Positions 1 through 9,917 of a stretch of 64,000 bases of DNA are shown in pieces; position 1 is the first letter of the stretch, and each line of letters begins with the position of its first letter. Source of the DNA: a virus; the IMG/VR virus record IMGVR_UViG_3300034073_001700, positions 1 to 64,000 of that record. One strand, written 5' to 3'. The notes under the pieces were generated by a model. The model saw only the letters and a list, made by a program, of their open reading frames with translations. It was not told where the DNA came from and ran no database searches. Both the position numbers and the translations under genes were made by a program.

Positions 1-44
1 TCGCCAGATTCTCCTGGCTGGTTTTTCTTAATCTCTTCCGACAT
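1..44 (-). CDS. Start of a gene cut by the window edge, probably major capsid protein
   Basis: Only the first 14 codons (MSEEIKKNQPGESG) are in the window. A full Shine-Dalgarno (AGGAGGTGA) lies 5 nt before the ATG, the strongest in the leftward block. It directly follows portal and prohead protease, the place where tailed phages usually keep the major capsid gene. The product call rests on position and the strong ribosome site, not on its sequence. Confidence 0.5.
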   Translation of the reverse strand, partial: MSEEIKKNQPGESG

Positions 45-67
45 ATTGTCACCTCCTAAGTGATTAC

Positions 68-1402
68 TTAATTAAATAAGTCGGCTGTTTTGAGGAAACG
101 TCCGCCCCATAGGGATTTTTCAACCATCTCTGGTTGCTCCTGTACGATCTCGCCTAGATCGCCAGACTTTCGGAAAGCGGTATCTGCTTCTACTGCGTCA
201 ACTCGCTTACCAAACTTACTAACTTGTTCTACTGTTGCAGCGATATCTTTGGCGACTGCATCTAGTGAACTCTTTACTGCTTCTGTATCAACCTTTGAAG
301 ACTTAAGCATTTCTACTTCTGTCTGCAAAGACTTGACGGTTTCAGTTAAATCGCTAAAGGCTGATGTAATTGTATTCTTTAGTTCTGCTATTGATTCAAC
401 AATAACATCATCTGATTTCTTTGCCTTCATCTCTTCTTCATCTTCCATATCATCTTCTGAAGAATCTTCTTCTTTTGATGATGAGGATGATGCTGCAGCC
501 TTTTCTGTTTCAACAACTTCAGTTGTTTCTACAACAACTTCATCTGCCTTTTCAGTTTCAACTACTGGAGTTTCAGCAACTGCCTCTGGAGCGATCTCTT
601 CTGACTTTTCAATTTCGGTTACTTCTTCAGCAACCTTTTTTGTTTTTGCCATAGGATTTTCCTCCTTTGAAGTCTTAGCACCAATGCCTTTAGCACTATC
701 TACTAAGAATTTGACTATATCCATTTTTTCGTTGTCTTCTTTTTCAACGAAACCTATATTTTTCATTTCATTACCAGTAATTGGACTGTTTACTGTTTCT
801 TGATCTGAAACCATTACTATTCCAGATTCTTCATCATAAAAAACATTTTCAAGTGCAACATCTGCACCTTTAACAACTTCTACTCCATCAACTTTTTCAA
901 CTGACATAATATTAGCAAACTGATTAGCAGGAGAATCTACAAGACTCAACTCTACTAAATCATAATCCTTAATAATTCTAATTGTGGAATCTGATTTCTC
1001 ATCATAACCATCATCCCATTTATTCATACGTCCACCAATTGAAAATCCTGTTAGTGTACCGTCCAAAACTTTTTCCCATGTATCTTGTGCACCCTTTGAA
1101 ACATATGCTGATACAAAAACTCCAGAATAAAACTTTTTTGTTTCTGGATCAAAATATCTATCTTCTTTAAAGTTAACCATTTTACCAACAGCAAGTGGCT
1201 GATGCATTTCACGAATGTTTCCACGAAACTTTGAAAACGCTTTCATTGATGCCTCTGCTGTAACAATATCACCTTGCTTATCAAGGTTATCGAGTGAGGC
1301 AAAGCCTGAGACGATACGTCTCTCCTTATCAACCTTCGCAAATGGAAGGGAAAGCCTTACTGATTCGCCATCGGTATCCCAATGGGCTTTAGATATAGTC
1401 AT
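68..1402 (-). CDS. Prohead protease with C-terminal scaffold-like region
   Basis: Capsid maturation protease of the HK97/U35-like serine type. The N-terminal ~190 residues carry the family pattern: a GFAS strand, a conserved His in a MHQP motif (likely catalytic) and a GFSIGG segment with the candidate catalytic Ser. Residues ~230-455 are low-complexity, rich in Glu, Lys, Val and Ser and partly coiled coil, as expected for a fused scaffold. The start chosen is MTISKAHWD; an upstream in-frame start would add 11 unlikely residues, and a TATAAT box 10 nt before this ATG suggests a leaderless or very short-leader mRNA. It lies between portal and the putative capsid gene. The exact catalytic dyad is inferred. 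Confidence 0.85.
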   Translation of the reverse strand: MTISKAHWDTDGESVRLSLPFAKVDKERRIVSGFASLDNLDKQGDIVTAEASMKAFSKFRGNIREMHQPLAVGKMVNFKEDRYFDPETKKFYSGVFVSAYVSKGAQDTWEKVLDGTLTGFSIGGRMNKWDDGYDEKSDSTIRIIKDYDLVELSLVDSPANQFANIMSVEKVDGVEVVKGADVALENVFYDEESGIVMVSDQETVNSPITGNEMKNIGFVEKEDNEKMDIVKFLVDSAKGIGAKTSKEENPMAKTKKVAEEVTEIEKSEEIAPEAVAETPVVETEKADEVVVETTEVVETEKAAASSSSSKEEDSSEDDMEDEEEMKAKKSDDVIVESIAELKNTITSAFSDLTETVKSLQTEVEMLKSSKVDTEAVKSSLDAVAKDIAATVEQVSKFGKRVDAVEADTAFRKSGDLGEIVQEQPEMVEKSLWGGRFLKTADLFN

Positions 1403-1468
1403 ACTAGAATATATTATAGAGCCTTTTTTACACAAATGTTAATAAACTGTGAATAAACCTGTGGAAAA

Positions 1469-3049
1469 CTATTCTGAAGATCTACCTTCACCCTTTGGGT
1501 TTCTACCGTTTAAAGTAGCAGGACCGTCAGACTGATTGTTAGTTCTCTCTCCATCCCTCGCACGTTCTGGATCTGGCTTAGGCTGGAAAGGCTCGTCTCC
1601 TCCTTCCCTTTGTGGAAGACCCAATACAGATCTTGCCTCGTTAGGAAGCATAACTTGAGTCTTTACATATCGTTCCAAAATCTGAGACTGTGCTATTTCG
1701 TCTGTCAAGGTTAGTTCTTTAAACTTTAAAACCAACACATCTGTTTTTTCTTTAATAATTTTATTTAATGTCTTTTCTAATTCTTTTTGTGCTGGTCTAG
1801 CAACTTGTTCTTTAAATGTACGGTCTTGTGCAAGTGCTGCTGCTATTGAGCCAGAGTCTCCTCCGCCAATTTTAGATAGCGGTACTTGGTGTGCTATTAA
1901 AATGTCATCACGGTTCTGATTACGATATCTCTCAAATGAGCCTTCCTGTACGCCATTCTCAATAGGCTCCATCTTAAACTCAACCTTATTTGTATCGCTA
2001 TCTCCAGGAAGGGGTATGTATAGCGTTCTGTGTGACTGTCCTTTAAGACTTGTCTGTAAAAATCTAAACATCTTATCTTCAGCGTCTGCCGAAAGTCTGG
2101 CGCCCTTTAGTGTCACAACATAACGAGGGACAGCCTTATTGCTAAAGTAGTCGATGTTATATTGTGACGCTAACTGGTCTCCATGGAGCGAGTTTATTGC
2201 CGACATTATATCTGGTACACCATAAAAAGTATTTAAAGGCGAATACTGTTTAAAGTGTATTATTTCATTAGGCCTTGGATCAGAGGTTACTGGATTAGTA
2301 TTCTTTGCTCCAAAGTTTCTGAAATAAACAACCTTTTGTCCAATGATTTGAACAAATCCATCACGTAGTCTACGAACACGCATAGTAGTTGCTGGAATAT
2401 GTCCTATATATCCAATTTCACCACGGGTGGTTCTGCCTACTTCTAAATATCCGTTACCAACGGCCTGCACGTCTGTATAAACTTTCATCATTGTTGTAGT
2501 AAATGAATCATCATCATTTAAAGATTCTATCCATTCGTGCATCTCAATCTTTGCACGTTCAATTCTATTTCTTGCTCTTTCAACTTGTCCAGAATCTTTA
2601 TTAGATTCCAAACGAAGCATTGTGCTTGGAGAAACCTCAAAGTCATATCCAAGGCCAACGATGTTTTCTACTTTTGCATCAATTGCAGCATGGTTAGCAA
2701 ACGATGTATCATAATAGTTAGCAAGTTCATAAACATTCCATGGTGGTGTTATTACATCAAATAATCCGTAGCCATTTCTATATACCGTGCCAGGATTTAT
2801 TTCTTTTGACTTAGCACCATCAATTCCAGACTGCTCTGCTCTTGCGCTATCAAGATATCCCTGGGTGGGATTCATTCTGTCTGCTTTTTCTACAAGCCTT
2901 GTTGTTCTTCTTCTAAAATTATTGTCCAAACCGTTGTATGACTTGAGTTCTCCCCAAGACTTATTAAACGGATCCTCTGCCTTAAATTGATCTAGTGGAT
3001 TAACTAAATTATCAATACTAGCCTTAATAACGTATTCTTTTTCTTCCAT
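1469..3049 (-). CDS. Portal protein
   Basis: Forms the dodecameric ring at one capsid vertex through which DNA is packaged and ejected. The 526 residues fit the phage portal family: an N-terminal arm, a core with the pattern ITPPWNVYELANYYD and NEIIHFKQYSP, a helical stem region with IPLPGD, and a C-terminal region ending in a disordered Pro/Gly/Asp/Arg-rich tail. The DDILIAHQVPLSKIGG stretch is typical of portals. The start ATG overlaps the end of the upstream small gene and the protease gene follows after 66 bp. Confidence 0.9.
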   Translation of the reverse strand: MEEKEYVIKASIDNLVNPLDQFKAEDPFNKSWGELKSYNGLDNNFRRRTTRLVEKADRMNPTQGYLDSARAEQSGIDGAKSKEINPGTVYRNGYGLFDVITPPWNVYELANYYDTSFANHAAIDAKVENIVGLGYDFEVSPSTMLRLESNKDSGQVERARNRIERAKIEMHEWIESLNDDDSFTTTMMKVYTDVQAVGNGYLEVGRTTRGEIGYIGHIPATTMRVRRLRDGFVQIIGQKVVYFRNFGAKNTNPVTSDPRPNEIIHFKQYSPLNTFYGVPDIMSAINSLHGDQLASQYNIDYFSNKAVPRYVVTLKGARLSADAEDKMFRFLQTSLKGQSHRTLYIPLPGDSDTNKVEFKMEPIENGVQEGSFERYRNQNRDDILIAHQVPLSKIGGGDSGSIAAALAQDRTFKEQVARPAQKELEKTLNKIIKEKTDVLVLKFKELTLTDEIAQSQILERYVKTQVMLPNEARSVLGLPQREGGDEPFQPKPDPERARDGERTNNQSDGPATLNGRNPKGEGRSSE

Positions 3050-3417
3050 TAGTCATCTGCTCCATACTTTTTAATAGTTTGCTGTGCAGCGTGTACAGCA
3101 CCAAGATCATTAAGGTTTGGTATTAGCCCTTCAGACATTCTTTGTTTCTGCTCTGCATATTCCTCGTCAGAAATTCTGCTTAGTCCAGCAAAAAATACCG
3201 CTTCTCCGTCTGGCTCGCCGTAGTGTGCTGCAGCCTGACTTAATTCTGCTAGTTTTGATAGGTCCCCTCGCATTGATGGTATGTTTAATATATTACCTTG
3301 TCCATCTGTAAACCATTTACCATTAGATTTTTTCCATACATAAATACCCCAGTCATAATTTTTATCTATAACCTTCATACGTGAATTGCCAATTTTGCCA
3401 GGTTTTTTGTTTTTCAT
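3049..3417 (-). CDS. Small conserved phage protein beside portal
   Basis: About 122 residues, basic N-terminus, no recognised domain. It has a GIYVWKKSNGKWFTDGQG segment and an acidic C-terminal half with IPSMRGDLSKLAELSQAAAH. The start is taken as the ATG at 3417 because a TATACT box ends 7 nt upstream, giving a leaderless mRNA; a GTG two codons earlier is also open. It overlaps the portal start by one base, so the two are probably translationally coupled. A head or connector role is possible from position only. Confidence 0.7.
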   Translation of the reverse strand: MKNKKPGKIGNSRMKVIDKNYDWGIYVWKKSNGKWFTDGQGNILNIPSMRGDLSKLAELSQAAAHYGEPDGEAVFFAGLSRISDEEYAEQKQRMSEGLIPNLNDLGAVHAAQQTIKKYGADD

Positions 3418-3435
3418 ATCCACAAGTATACCATA

Positions 3436-6400
3436 TTATAAGGCTGAAGAGGTTGTCTGTTGCCACAAAACGTTCTGATATATATTATATTCACAACTAC
3501 CAATACTAAATATCCTATCTGACTCAACAGTTATCTTATTTGTTCCAGAGTAACTCTTATAAATGTCTTCTGGGTCAACCCCATAATAACTAATTGATGA
3601 CTGAACCAGTACCCCGTTCCACAAGAAAAACTCTGGTAACCAATAGTCCCAGTCCAGGGTTAATGGCCCAGATCTTTTAACCTGGAACCATGGCCTGGTA
3701 GAAACTCTCTGAACTTCTTGCAGATTTGTAGACTGATAATAAGAAATATTATTAAATAGCATTGGACCGTTTAGTTTGATTGACCCCATGACTCCAGAAA
3801 TATCCAAAAGGTTGGAAAATGATATTCCTAAAAAGGCCCACTGTTTAATAGTGATAGTTGGATCTTTTACGATATTTCCATTAAGGTAAAATGCTATACC
3901 ATTTTCAATCTTTCCAGTTAATGCATTGACTCCATAAATTCTACCTCGCTGACCAGTTTGATCATTTGCGACAATATAAAATCTTATGTAAGAATTTTTT
4001 GCCTCAATTTCAAATATCTGAGTTGGAGCATATGGAAAATAATCTTCGTCAAATCTCAAGGCAATTTGCATTGCCATAATTTTGTCAAAGTTGGTAAGTT
4101 GGTCTTCGTTAATTGGAATAAACAAACCTCTGTTAATAAGAGGATCTTGTTTGCCCCTTAATTGAATTCCGCTATTTCTTGTCATATATAAATACGGAGA
4201 ACTTTGTTTATATATGCTATATGGATTTTTACCGTTGTAATTGTAATATAATCCAGATTTTTTATAAGGATACATTTTGCTATAAGGACTAGTTCCAATA
4301 GGGTTGCTTGCCTCATTAAATGCCTGAGAACAATATTCTAATTTTTTAACTTTAACTTTATTTCTTAATATATTTTTTGCTTTAAATTCTAAATGAGTTA
4401 CGATTGCTAAGTCGTTAAAGTCAACATTGGTTGGTGGATATATAATCATATTATTTATAGTTTCATATTTTGTTGACAACCAATCATGACCTGGTTCAAT
4501 TGTTCCCTCTTTTGCTGGTGGCTCTGTTTTTGTAAAAAATCCTGCACTTGCATTTGCCCCAGCCTCTATGTATTGAAATGTAATGTAAGATCTAACATAT
4601 GCATTAGTGGTGTCATATTTAAAGGTTCTTGTTGTATTATACTGTAAGTCTTCGTAGTCCCTATATCCAGTAAATAAGAAATTATCCAAAGAGTCATAAT
4701 TACGCTTTCTTGGATAATTATATTTATTAAATAACTGTGCGTATGTCCAACTTTCTCCCTGTGTTTCTATTTCATAAAACTTGGATGGTGCTGGATAATC
4801 AATATTAAACTGTAAGAAATCTAAATCATAATAGGTATCTCCATCATAATCTTCTGTAAATTGTGCATAGTATGTAAGTGGTTGATAGTCTTCCCAATAT
4901 CCAGCACAGTCTATGTCTAAAGAATACTCGCCAAGATATCTAGATGCAACCAATGTGTACGATGCCGTATGATTTAGTACCTTATCGAATAGCATTAATC
5001 CAGGAGTTCCACCATCAATTAAATAATCCCACAGTTCTCGATCATATAGTCCAGCATCAACTACTAGGGCACTAGTATAATCATCAATACTAAAATAATC
5101 TGCAGGTAAGCCGTTAGTTCCAAATGCTGGAGCGATTAAAGAAGAATTTCTATCATTACATAACCCAACACTATATATATTGCCGTCAAACCAAGCACTA
5201 AAGAATTCATCATTGCCAATATATACTTTACATTGTGATATGTTTCCTAATATTGAGGCTACCTCGCCACCAAACCAATTTACTGCATTTGATATGTTAA
5301 ATCCAGCATAAAATTTTTCTCCTTTATTTATTTCAATGCTTTGTCGGTAAATTTGTTTTAATGGTTGATCTCCTAACTTAACAACGTAAGTCACCTTTGA
5401 ACTATCCTCATACAGGTAAATGTGAAAATAATTATTGTTTGGGTCTATAATTTTAAATAAAGTCATTGGCTGTTCTACGCCATTGATATATCTTGCATCA
5501 CCAGTTCTTTTAAACACACCATAAATACTTTTTACTTGTTGCTGTAAAAAGTTTACATTATCAAAATATACCTGTGCTGTATAACTATTATTAGGTCTTA
5601 CTCTAAAATATTCATCATCTAATTCTAGTGGAAGAGATGAGTTTGCATTTAACCACTCAGGGTAGTAGTCTTCTTTTGGTATACCTCCATAATTAATTAA
5701 AAAGTTAGGTAAGGCATAGTTAGGTGTTGATAATATGTTATTTTCTATTGACAGGTTATCATTTATACCCTGGCCCCACTTGCCAATATCTGGGTAGACA
5801 TAGTTATTAGAATAATCTGCAAAGGCATAATCTATAAGTAATGATTTTCCGCTATACGCAGTATTAATATTATCTGGAGACTCTACGCCCTGCCCATAAA
5901 CAAATCTACGCTTTGCTACAATATTTGAAACCTTATATGGATAAATTCCAACACAGTCTAACTCTAATGGGGTAACATCATCGTAAGCCCAAAAGCCTAA
6001 CCATTCTTTATCTGACTGAAAATCAATTTCTTCAGATTTTTGATAAATGGATAAAACTTCTTCGCCATTAATATATAACTTTGATGAGTCTTCTAAATAC
6101 AGAATATGAATAAGCATTGGCCTTACCCACTCACCAATGTAATGAGAGGCAGATTTGTTTCCTATTTTTAAAACTAAGAATGGTCCATCAACATACAGGC
6201 CATTATCATCTTCTATATTTCCAAATATTTTTTTAGGCTCTGTAGCATCTGAATTTATTCTTATCCACATTTCAACTGTATAAATTTTATACTTACCAGA
6301 ATTATTTAAAAATCCTAAAGACGGTAAAACTAAGGAAGGCTTGTTGTCGTTTGGAAATACAATGGTGCAGTTAGATGTTCCATAAACCATGGGGGCACCT

Positions 6401-7137
6401 GAATTTTTTGCTAACAGAGCATTGTTGTCAACCAAATAGTACCCGTCGTTTTCTTGAAGTCCGTATGATCTTGCTGGGTAACCGTATGTTGTTTGTTCAA
6501 ATATACCCTCAGGTATTTGTATTGGCTGAATGCCAAGGGAAACAGAGGCAAACTCCTCTGACCACTGACCAAAAGTTATTCCATTTACTAGTATTGAGTT
6601 TTCCTCTGGATCAGAATATCCAGTTAAAAAGTTTGCCTTTAGTACAAGCCTCATCTGACCTTCGTCATTTGGAATCTTAAAAGTTTCAGATAAGAACATC
6701 CACTTTTCCATAATTGTAGTATTAAAGATTCTAGTTTTTTGTATGTAGTCTCCGAGAGCCACGTCATAATATTCATATCCAAGTTCATAACTTGTTATGT
6801 ATGGACTATTTGAATAAACATAAACGCCTACTGAAAATGTTCCTAAGTTTAAACTTAATCCAGAAAAATCTAAAATGTCTGGGCTTACACAAGAAAAAGA
6901 TCCAGAGTCGCCAGATACTACGTTTCCCTTTATTTTAGTTACGCTAGAATTAATAAAAGGTTCATTTAAAATATTTGTAAAGTTTTCTACTTGACATCCT
7001 GCTGTAGCCCAAGTATAAACATTTCTATTTTCATTAGATATCAGAGAAACATAGTCTGCAGAGTCATCTAAGGACCAAAGACCTATTGGATGTTCTGCAA
7101 AGGCTTTATCTGCGTATAGATTAGAAGCAATAGACAT
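3436..7137 (-). CDS. Large tail or fibre protein with lectin-like (LamG-type) domains
   Basis: 1233 residues. Several regions look like concanavalin A/LamG jelly-roll modules: repeated patterns of the type YTVEMWIRINSD, DGPFLVLKIGN, KLYINGEEV and LEFKAKNILRN, which usually bind glycans. The protein is rich in Tyr, Asn and Ser and poor in Cys, as phage adhesins often are. No signal peptide or membrane segment is seen. It lies between the ribonucleotide reductase gene and the portal cluster; a TAAAAT box sits 9 nt before the ATG. Likely a minor tail or baseplate adhesin; the number of jelly-roll units is a guess without structure prediction. Confidence 0.7.
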   Translation of the reverse strand: MSIASNLYADKAFAEHPIGLWSLDDSADYVSLISNENRNVYTWATAGCQVENFTNILNEPFINSSVTKIKGNVVSGDSGSFSCVSPDILDFSGLSLNLGTFSVGVYVYSNSPYITSYELGYEYYDVALGDYIQKTRIFNTTIMEKWMFLSETFKIPNDEGQMRLVLKANFLTGYSDPEENSILVNGITFGQWSEEFASVSLGIQPIQIPEGIFEQTTYGYPARSYGLQENDGYYLVDNNALLAKNSGAPMVYGTSNCTIVFPNDNKPSLVLPSLGFLNNSGKYKIYTVEMWIRINSDATEPKKIFGNIEDDNGLYVDGPFLVLKIGNKSASHYIGEWVRPMLIHILYLEDSSKLYINGEEVLSIYQKSEEIDFQSDKEWLGFWAYDDVTPLELDCVGIYPYKVSNIVAKRRFVYGQGVESPDNINTAYSGKSLLIDYAFADYSNNYVYPDIGKWGQGINDNLSIENNILSTPNYALPNFLINYGGIPKEDYYPEWLNANSSLPLELDDEYFRVRPNNSYTAQVYFDNVNFLQQQVKSIYGVFKRTGDARYINGVEQPMTLFKIIDPNNNYFHIYLYEDSSKVTYVVKLGDQPLKQIYRQSIEINKGEKFYAGFNISNAVNWFGGEVASILGNISQCKVYIGNDEFFSAWFDGNIYSVGLCNDRNSSLIAPAFGTNGLPADYFSIDDYTSALVVDAGLYDRELWDYLIDGGTPGLMLFDKVLNHTASYTLVASRYLGEYSLDIDCAGYWEDYQPLTYYAQFTEDYDGDTYYDLDFLQFNIDYPAPSKFYEIETQGESWTYAQLFNKYNYPRKRNYDSLDNFLFTGYRDYEDLQYNTTRTFKYDTTNAYVRSYITFQYIEAGANASAGFFTKTEPPAKEGTIEPGHDWLSTKYETINNMIIYPPTNVDFNDLAIVTHLEFKAKNILRNKVKVKKLEYCSQAFNEASNPIGTSPYSKMYPYKKSGLYYNYNGKNPYSIYKQSSPYLYMTRNSGIQLRGKQDPLINRGLFIPINEDQLTNFDKIMAMQIALRFDEDYFPYAPTQIFEIEAKNSYIRFYIVANDQTGQRGRIYGVNALTGKIENGIAFYLNGNIVKDPTITIKQWAFLGISFSNLLDISGVMGSIKLNGPMLFNNISYYQSTNLQEVQRVSTRPWFQVKRSGPLTLDWDYWLPEFFLWNGVLVQSSISYYGVDPEDIYKSYSGTNKITVESDRIFSIGSCEYNIYQNVLWQQTTSSAL

Positions 7138-7157
7138 TATGGGTCTATTTTATCATA

Positions 7158-9191
7158 CTACGCAGATATTTTTATTTCACAGGCATCTGTAGTACAGTAC
7201 ATTTCTCCCTGTGCCTCTAAATTTTCAGCGCCATCATAAATAGCAGACCAGTCAATCTTTTTAATCTGTCCAATGTAACTGTCATATTCTTCCTTGGTTA
7301 TTTGGGTATACGGTTGTTGTGGATATACTGTATTTCCCATCGGCAAGAATGAGACAGCCTTTAATTGTCCCTCGTACATGTGAAGCGCAGGCGCAACATG
7401 CTTTGCTTCAGTTTCTTTGTCAAATGAAAGCGTTACAGACACGCCGTTATCTGACCAATATTTCTGAGCAGTAGCAGCAAGCGCAATTTTCTCAAATAAG
7501 GTAACATCTTTTTCAGATCTTGGATGTCCAGAATGTACTGGGAAATATACGACAGTTGTATTCGCAGATACAAGGTCATCTTCCATCTTATATCCAGCAG
7601 CCTTGAACAAGTGAATCATTGGGTCAGTATTCCCAAATCTAATTGCTCTCAAGAAATAATCTCCACCTGGTGCCCAGTGAACTCCTGGCGTTGCGCCAGA
7701 AAGAATTGATACAGACCCTGATGGCTTAACAGTTGTGACTCTAATGGACTCACGAACACATAACCATTCTGAATATGAATGATCATATTTACGGATAGTC
7801 TTGTATCCTTCGTCCATCCATTCACGCACAACAGGCAAGCCAAATTTGTCTGAGAATGAAGCAATACCTGTAAGCGATGTTCCAATGCGACGATTACGCT
7901 GCATAATTCCATTTGTCTGCTGCCAGTGTGTTGGAATCAGCGTTACCGTCTTGCCATACAAATATGCAAACTTTAATGTACGCAAGAAATCTTCTTTAGA
8001 CTCATGACGATTTAAGTGCACTTCAACCAAGGTACACAATTCGTATGACTCCAATGGTTGCTCTGCACATGGATTAAAGCCCATCACACGATAATCCTTG
8101 CCATCCTTTGGATCAGCCAAACGACCATAATTTCTAGCCACATCAAGCCAAATGAATCCTGGCTCTCCGTTGTTTACTATTAGGTCTACGTAGTCTTCGT
8201 ACTTTGTACCTACCGTCGCAGCAATGGAGTTATTAGACATCCATGCCCAACCTGGTTTTTCTGGATCAAATGAATTACGCTCTGGAAAAACCTCAGCGTT
8301 CTTCAAATTCATAAAGTCTTGATCTTCTGCCCCACCCAAAGCCAAGGTAGCAGATCGTCTAACATTTCCTGATACCACACAAGTACCAATAAGGTTTACT
8401 AGGTCTACTATTGCTCTTGAGTCTAGGGTTTCTCCAGCCCTACCGCCGATTACAGCCCTGATCTGCTTGTGTAACTGTATAAGTGGTGCAGGACCGCTTG
8501 CGGTGCCTCCAAAACCCTTAATAGGGGCACCCAAAGGCCTAATAAGGTCATAGTTAAACTCTTGTATATACATATTAGGTTTTAAAAATGAATTGATAAT
8601 TAATCTAACAGACTCAACCCATCCTTCACGAGTATCTGGTATTTCATATACCTGTGGTGGTTCTGTTGGGTCATAAATAGGAAGATTTTTCTCCCCGCCC
8701 AAAGTATCGAATCCTACGCCTACACCCATCATTAAGGCATCCATAACCCAACCAAATAACTGTCCTGGATCGTTGCGATCTATGTCCTTTGTAGAAACCA
8801 TTGCACAGTTCTGTAAAGCAGCAGAGTTTTTCTTTTCCATAGTAAGAGAAGTACCGAAAGACCATAGACCTCTTCCTGGTGGTGTCCACTTTAATTCAAA
8901 CAAACGCTGATAGGCCTCTTTAGCAGAAGCCTGTGCTTTATAGTCATTCCATGGGAGTCTGTTTTCTTTAGCATGATTCTTCTGGGCTGAATACATACCC
9001 TCGATTACTCTACGACAAACCTCATGCCATCTTTCTTTAGTTCCATCCTCTTTCATACGGGAGTAGGTACGAATAAAAGTAATCTCTCCTAATGAATTAC
9101 CACCTGCGTCTGTGAAACCAAATGGAGGTTCCTTTGTTTTATACTCATTTATAAACTCTTCAGACAAACGAAAACTAAAAAAATCAGACAT
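7158..9191 (-). CDS. nrdJ: Adenosylcobalamin-dependent ribonucleoside-triphosphate reductase (class II)
   Basis: Reduces NTPs to dNTPs with a B12-derived radical (EC 1.17.4.2). The 677 residues match the monomeric Lactobacillus-type enzyme end to end: N-terminal PWNDYKAQASAKEAYQRL and WTPPGRGLW, the NCAM cysteine, the active-site loop NPCAEQPLESYELC whose two cysteines are 11 apart as in C408/C419 of the model enzyme, and the C-terminal thiol pair C666/C671 (spacing 5) that re-reduces the active site. All key cysteines are present, so it should be active. Start: AGGAGA 6 nt before the ATG, behind a TATACT box near 9225. It sits oddly among structural and oxygenase genes. Confidence 0.95.
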   Translation of the reverse strand: MSDFFSFRLSEEFINEYKTKEPPFGFTDAGGNSLGEITFIRTYSRMKEDGTKERWHEVCRRVIEGMYSAQKNHAKENRLPWNDYKAQASAKEAYQRLFELKWTPPGRGLWSFGTSLTMEKKNSAALQNCAMVSTKDIDRNDPGQLFGWVMDALMMGVGVGFDTLGGEKNLPIYDPTEPPQVYEIPDTREGWVESVRLIINSFLKPNMYIQEFNYDLIRPLGAPIKGFGGTASGPAPLIQLHKQIRAVIGGRAGETLDSRAIVDLVNLIGTCVVSGNVRRSATLALGGAEDQDFMNLKNAEVFPERNSFDPEKPGWAWMSNNSIAATVGTKYEDYVDLIVNNGEPGFIWLDVARNYGRLADPKDGKDYRVMGFNPCAEQPLESYELCTLVEVHLNRHESKEDFLRTLKFAYLYGKTVTLIPTHWQQTNGIMQRNRRIGTSLTGIASFSDKFGLPVVREWMDEGYKTIRKYDHSYSEWLCVRESIRVTTVKPSGSVSILSGATPGVHWAPGGDYFLRAIRFGNTDPMIHLFKAAGYKMEDDLVSANTTVVYFPVHSGHPRSEKDVTLFEKIALAATAQKYWSDNGVSVTLSFDKETEAKHVAPALHMYEGQLKAVSFLPMGNTVYPQQPYTQITKEEYDSYIGQIKKIDWSAIYDGAENLEAQGEMYCTTDACEIKISA

Positions 9192-9224
9192 GTATTTCTC
9201 CTAATTGAAAACTGTAATTACTCA

Positions 9225-9230
9225 AGTATA
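9225..9230 (-). promoter_or_regulatory. -10 box (TATACT) for the ribonucleotide reductase gene
   Basis: TATACT on the minus strand, preceded by an 8-bp inverted repeat (AGAGTTTT/AAAACTCT, about 9235-9260). It gives a ~27-nt leader containing the AGGAGA site. No convincing -35 is seen. Confidence 0.45.
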
Positions 9231-9281
9231 CCAGAGTTTTTGTTTTTATAAAACTCTAATGTTATTATTGAGGTTTATGGT

Positions 9282-9908
9282 TTAGTGAATCCAATGTTGT
9301 GGAACCATATACTTATAACCACTCTTAACTAAATGTGCAGTGTGGTGATAAGGTGGTGATGGAGGAAAAACAATTATACTTCCTGCCTTTGGCTTAACTG
9401 CAAAATGATATGATGCAGGATCTGCCTTTTCAAAATCTTCTGATGGAGTTGGTCCTTGTATTGGACCTTTTGGATCTCTAATGGTAAAAGAAATTTCGCC
9501 ACCTTCATAGTCATCATTAAGATACATAACAAAAGAAACTTTTAGCCTTTCATCACCTTCTTGCTGATCAAAGTGTGCCCCCATAAATGTTCCAGCCATA
9601 TACTTTTTAATTGGATATACTGGGAAAAGTTTTGGCTCATCTGTTATTCCCTGTGCTGTTGCATAGTCCCTTGCTACATCATCAAATGCTTTTCTTAGTG
9701 TTTCATAAATATATTTATCTTTTTCGTTAGAACTTGAGTCTAGCGCAATATTCTTGTCAGTTCCATAAACATATGGCTGTCCGCTACACGCCATCCATTC
9801 GCCCCATGGATCTTTGTTGTCATTTTCAATTGCCTCTACAAGTTTTGCAGGGTCCTCAATAACATCTGTGTAGTAGTAAACTTTTTCTTCTAGTATTTCT
9901 TTTTTCAT
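9282..9908 (-). CDS. Fe(II)/2OG oxygenase, prolyl 4-hydroxylase-like (copy A)
   Basis: Double-stranded beta-helix oxygenase that would couple 2-oxoglutarate decarboxylation to hydroxylation. Iron ligands are visible as H112-x-D114 (AHFDQ) and H189, with K199 ten residues later as the 2OG-binding base; the core strand is FVMYLNDDYEGGEISF and the PKAGSIIVF turn follows. This is the P4H_alpha/2OG-FeII_Oxy_3 pattern. Substrate unknown; protein proline is the family precedent. Start behind GGAGAAAT. It is the last gene of the oxygenase block before the reductase. Confidence 0.88.
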   Translation of the reverse strand: MKKEILEEKVYYYTDVIEDPAKLVEAIENDNKDPWGEWMACSGQPYVYGTDKNIALDSSSNEKDKYIYETLRKAFDDVARDYATAQGITDEPKLFPVYPIKKYMAGTFMGAHFDQQEGDERLKVSFVMYLNDDYEGGEISFTIRDPKGPIQGPTPSEDFEKADPASYHFAVKPKAGSIIVFPPSPPYHHTAHLVKSGYKYMVPQHWIH

Positions 9909-9917
9909 ATTTCTCCT

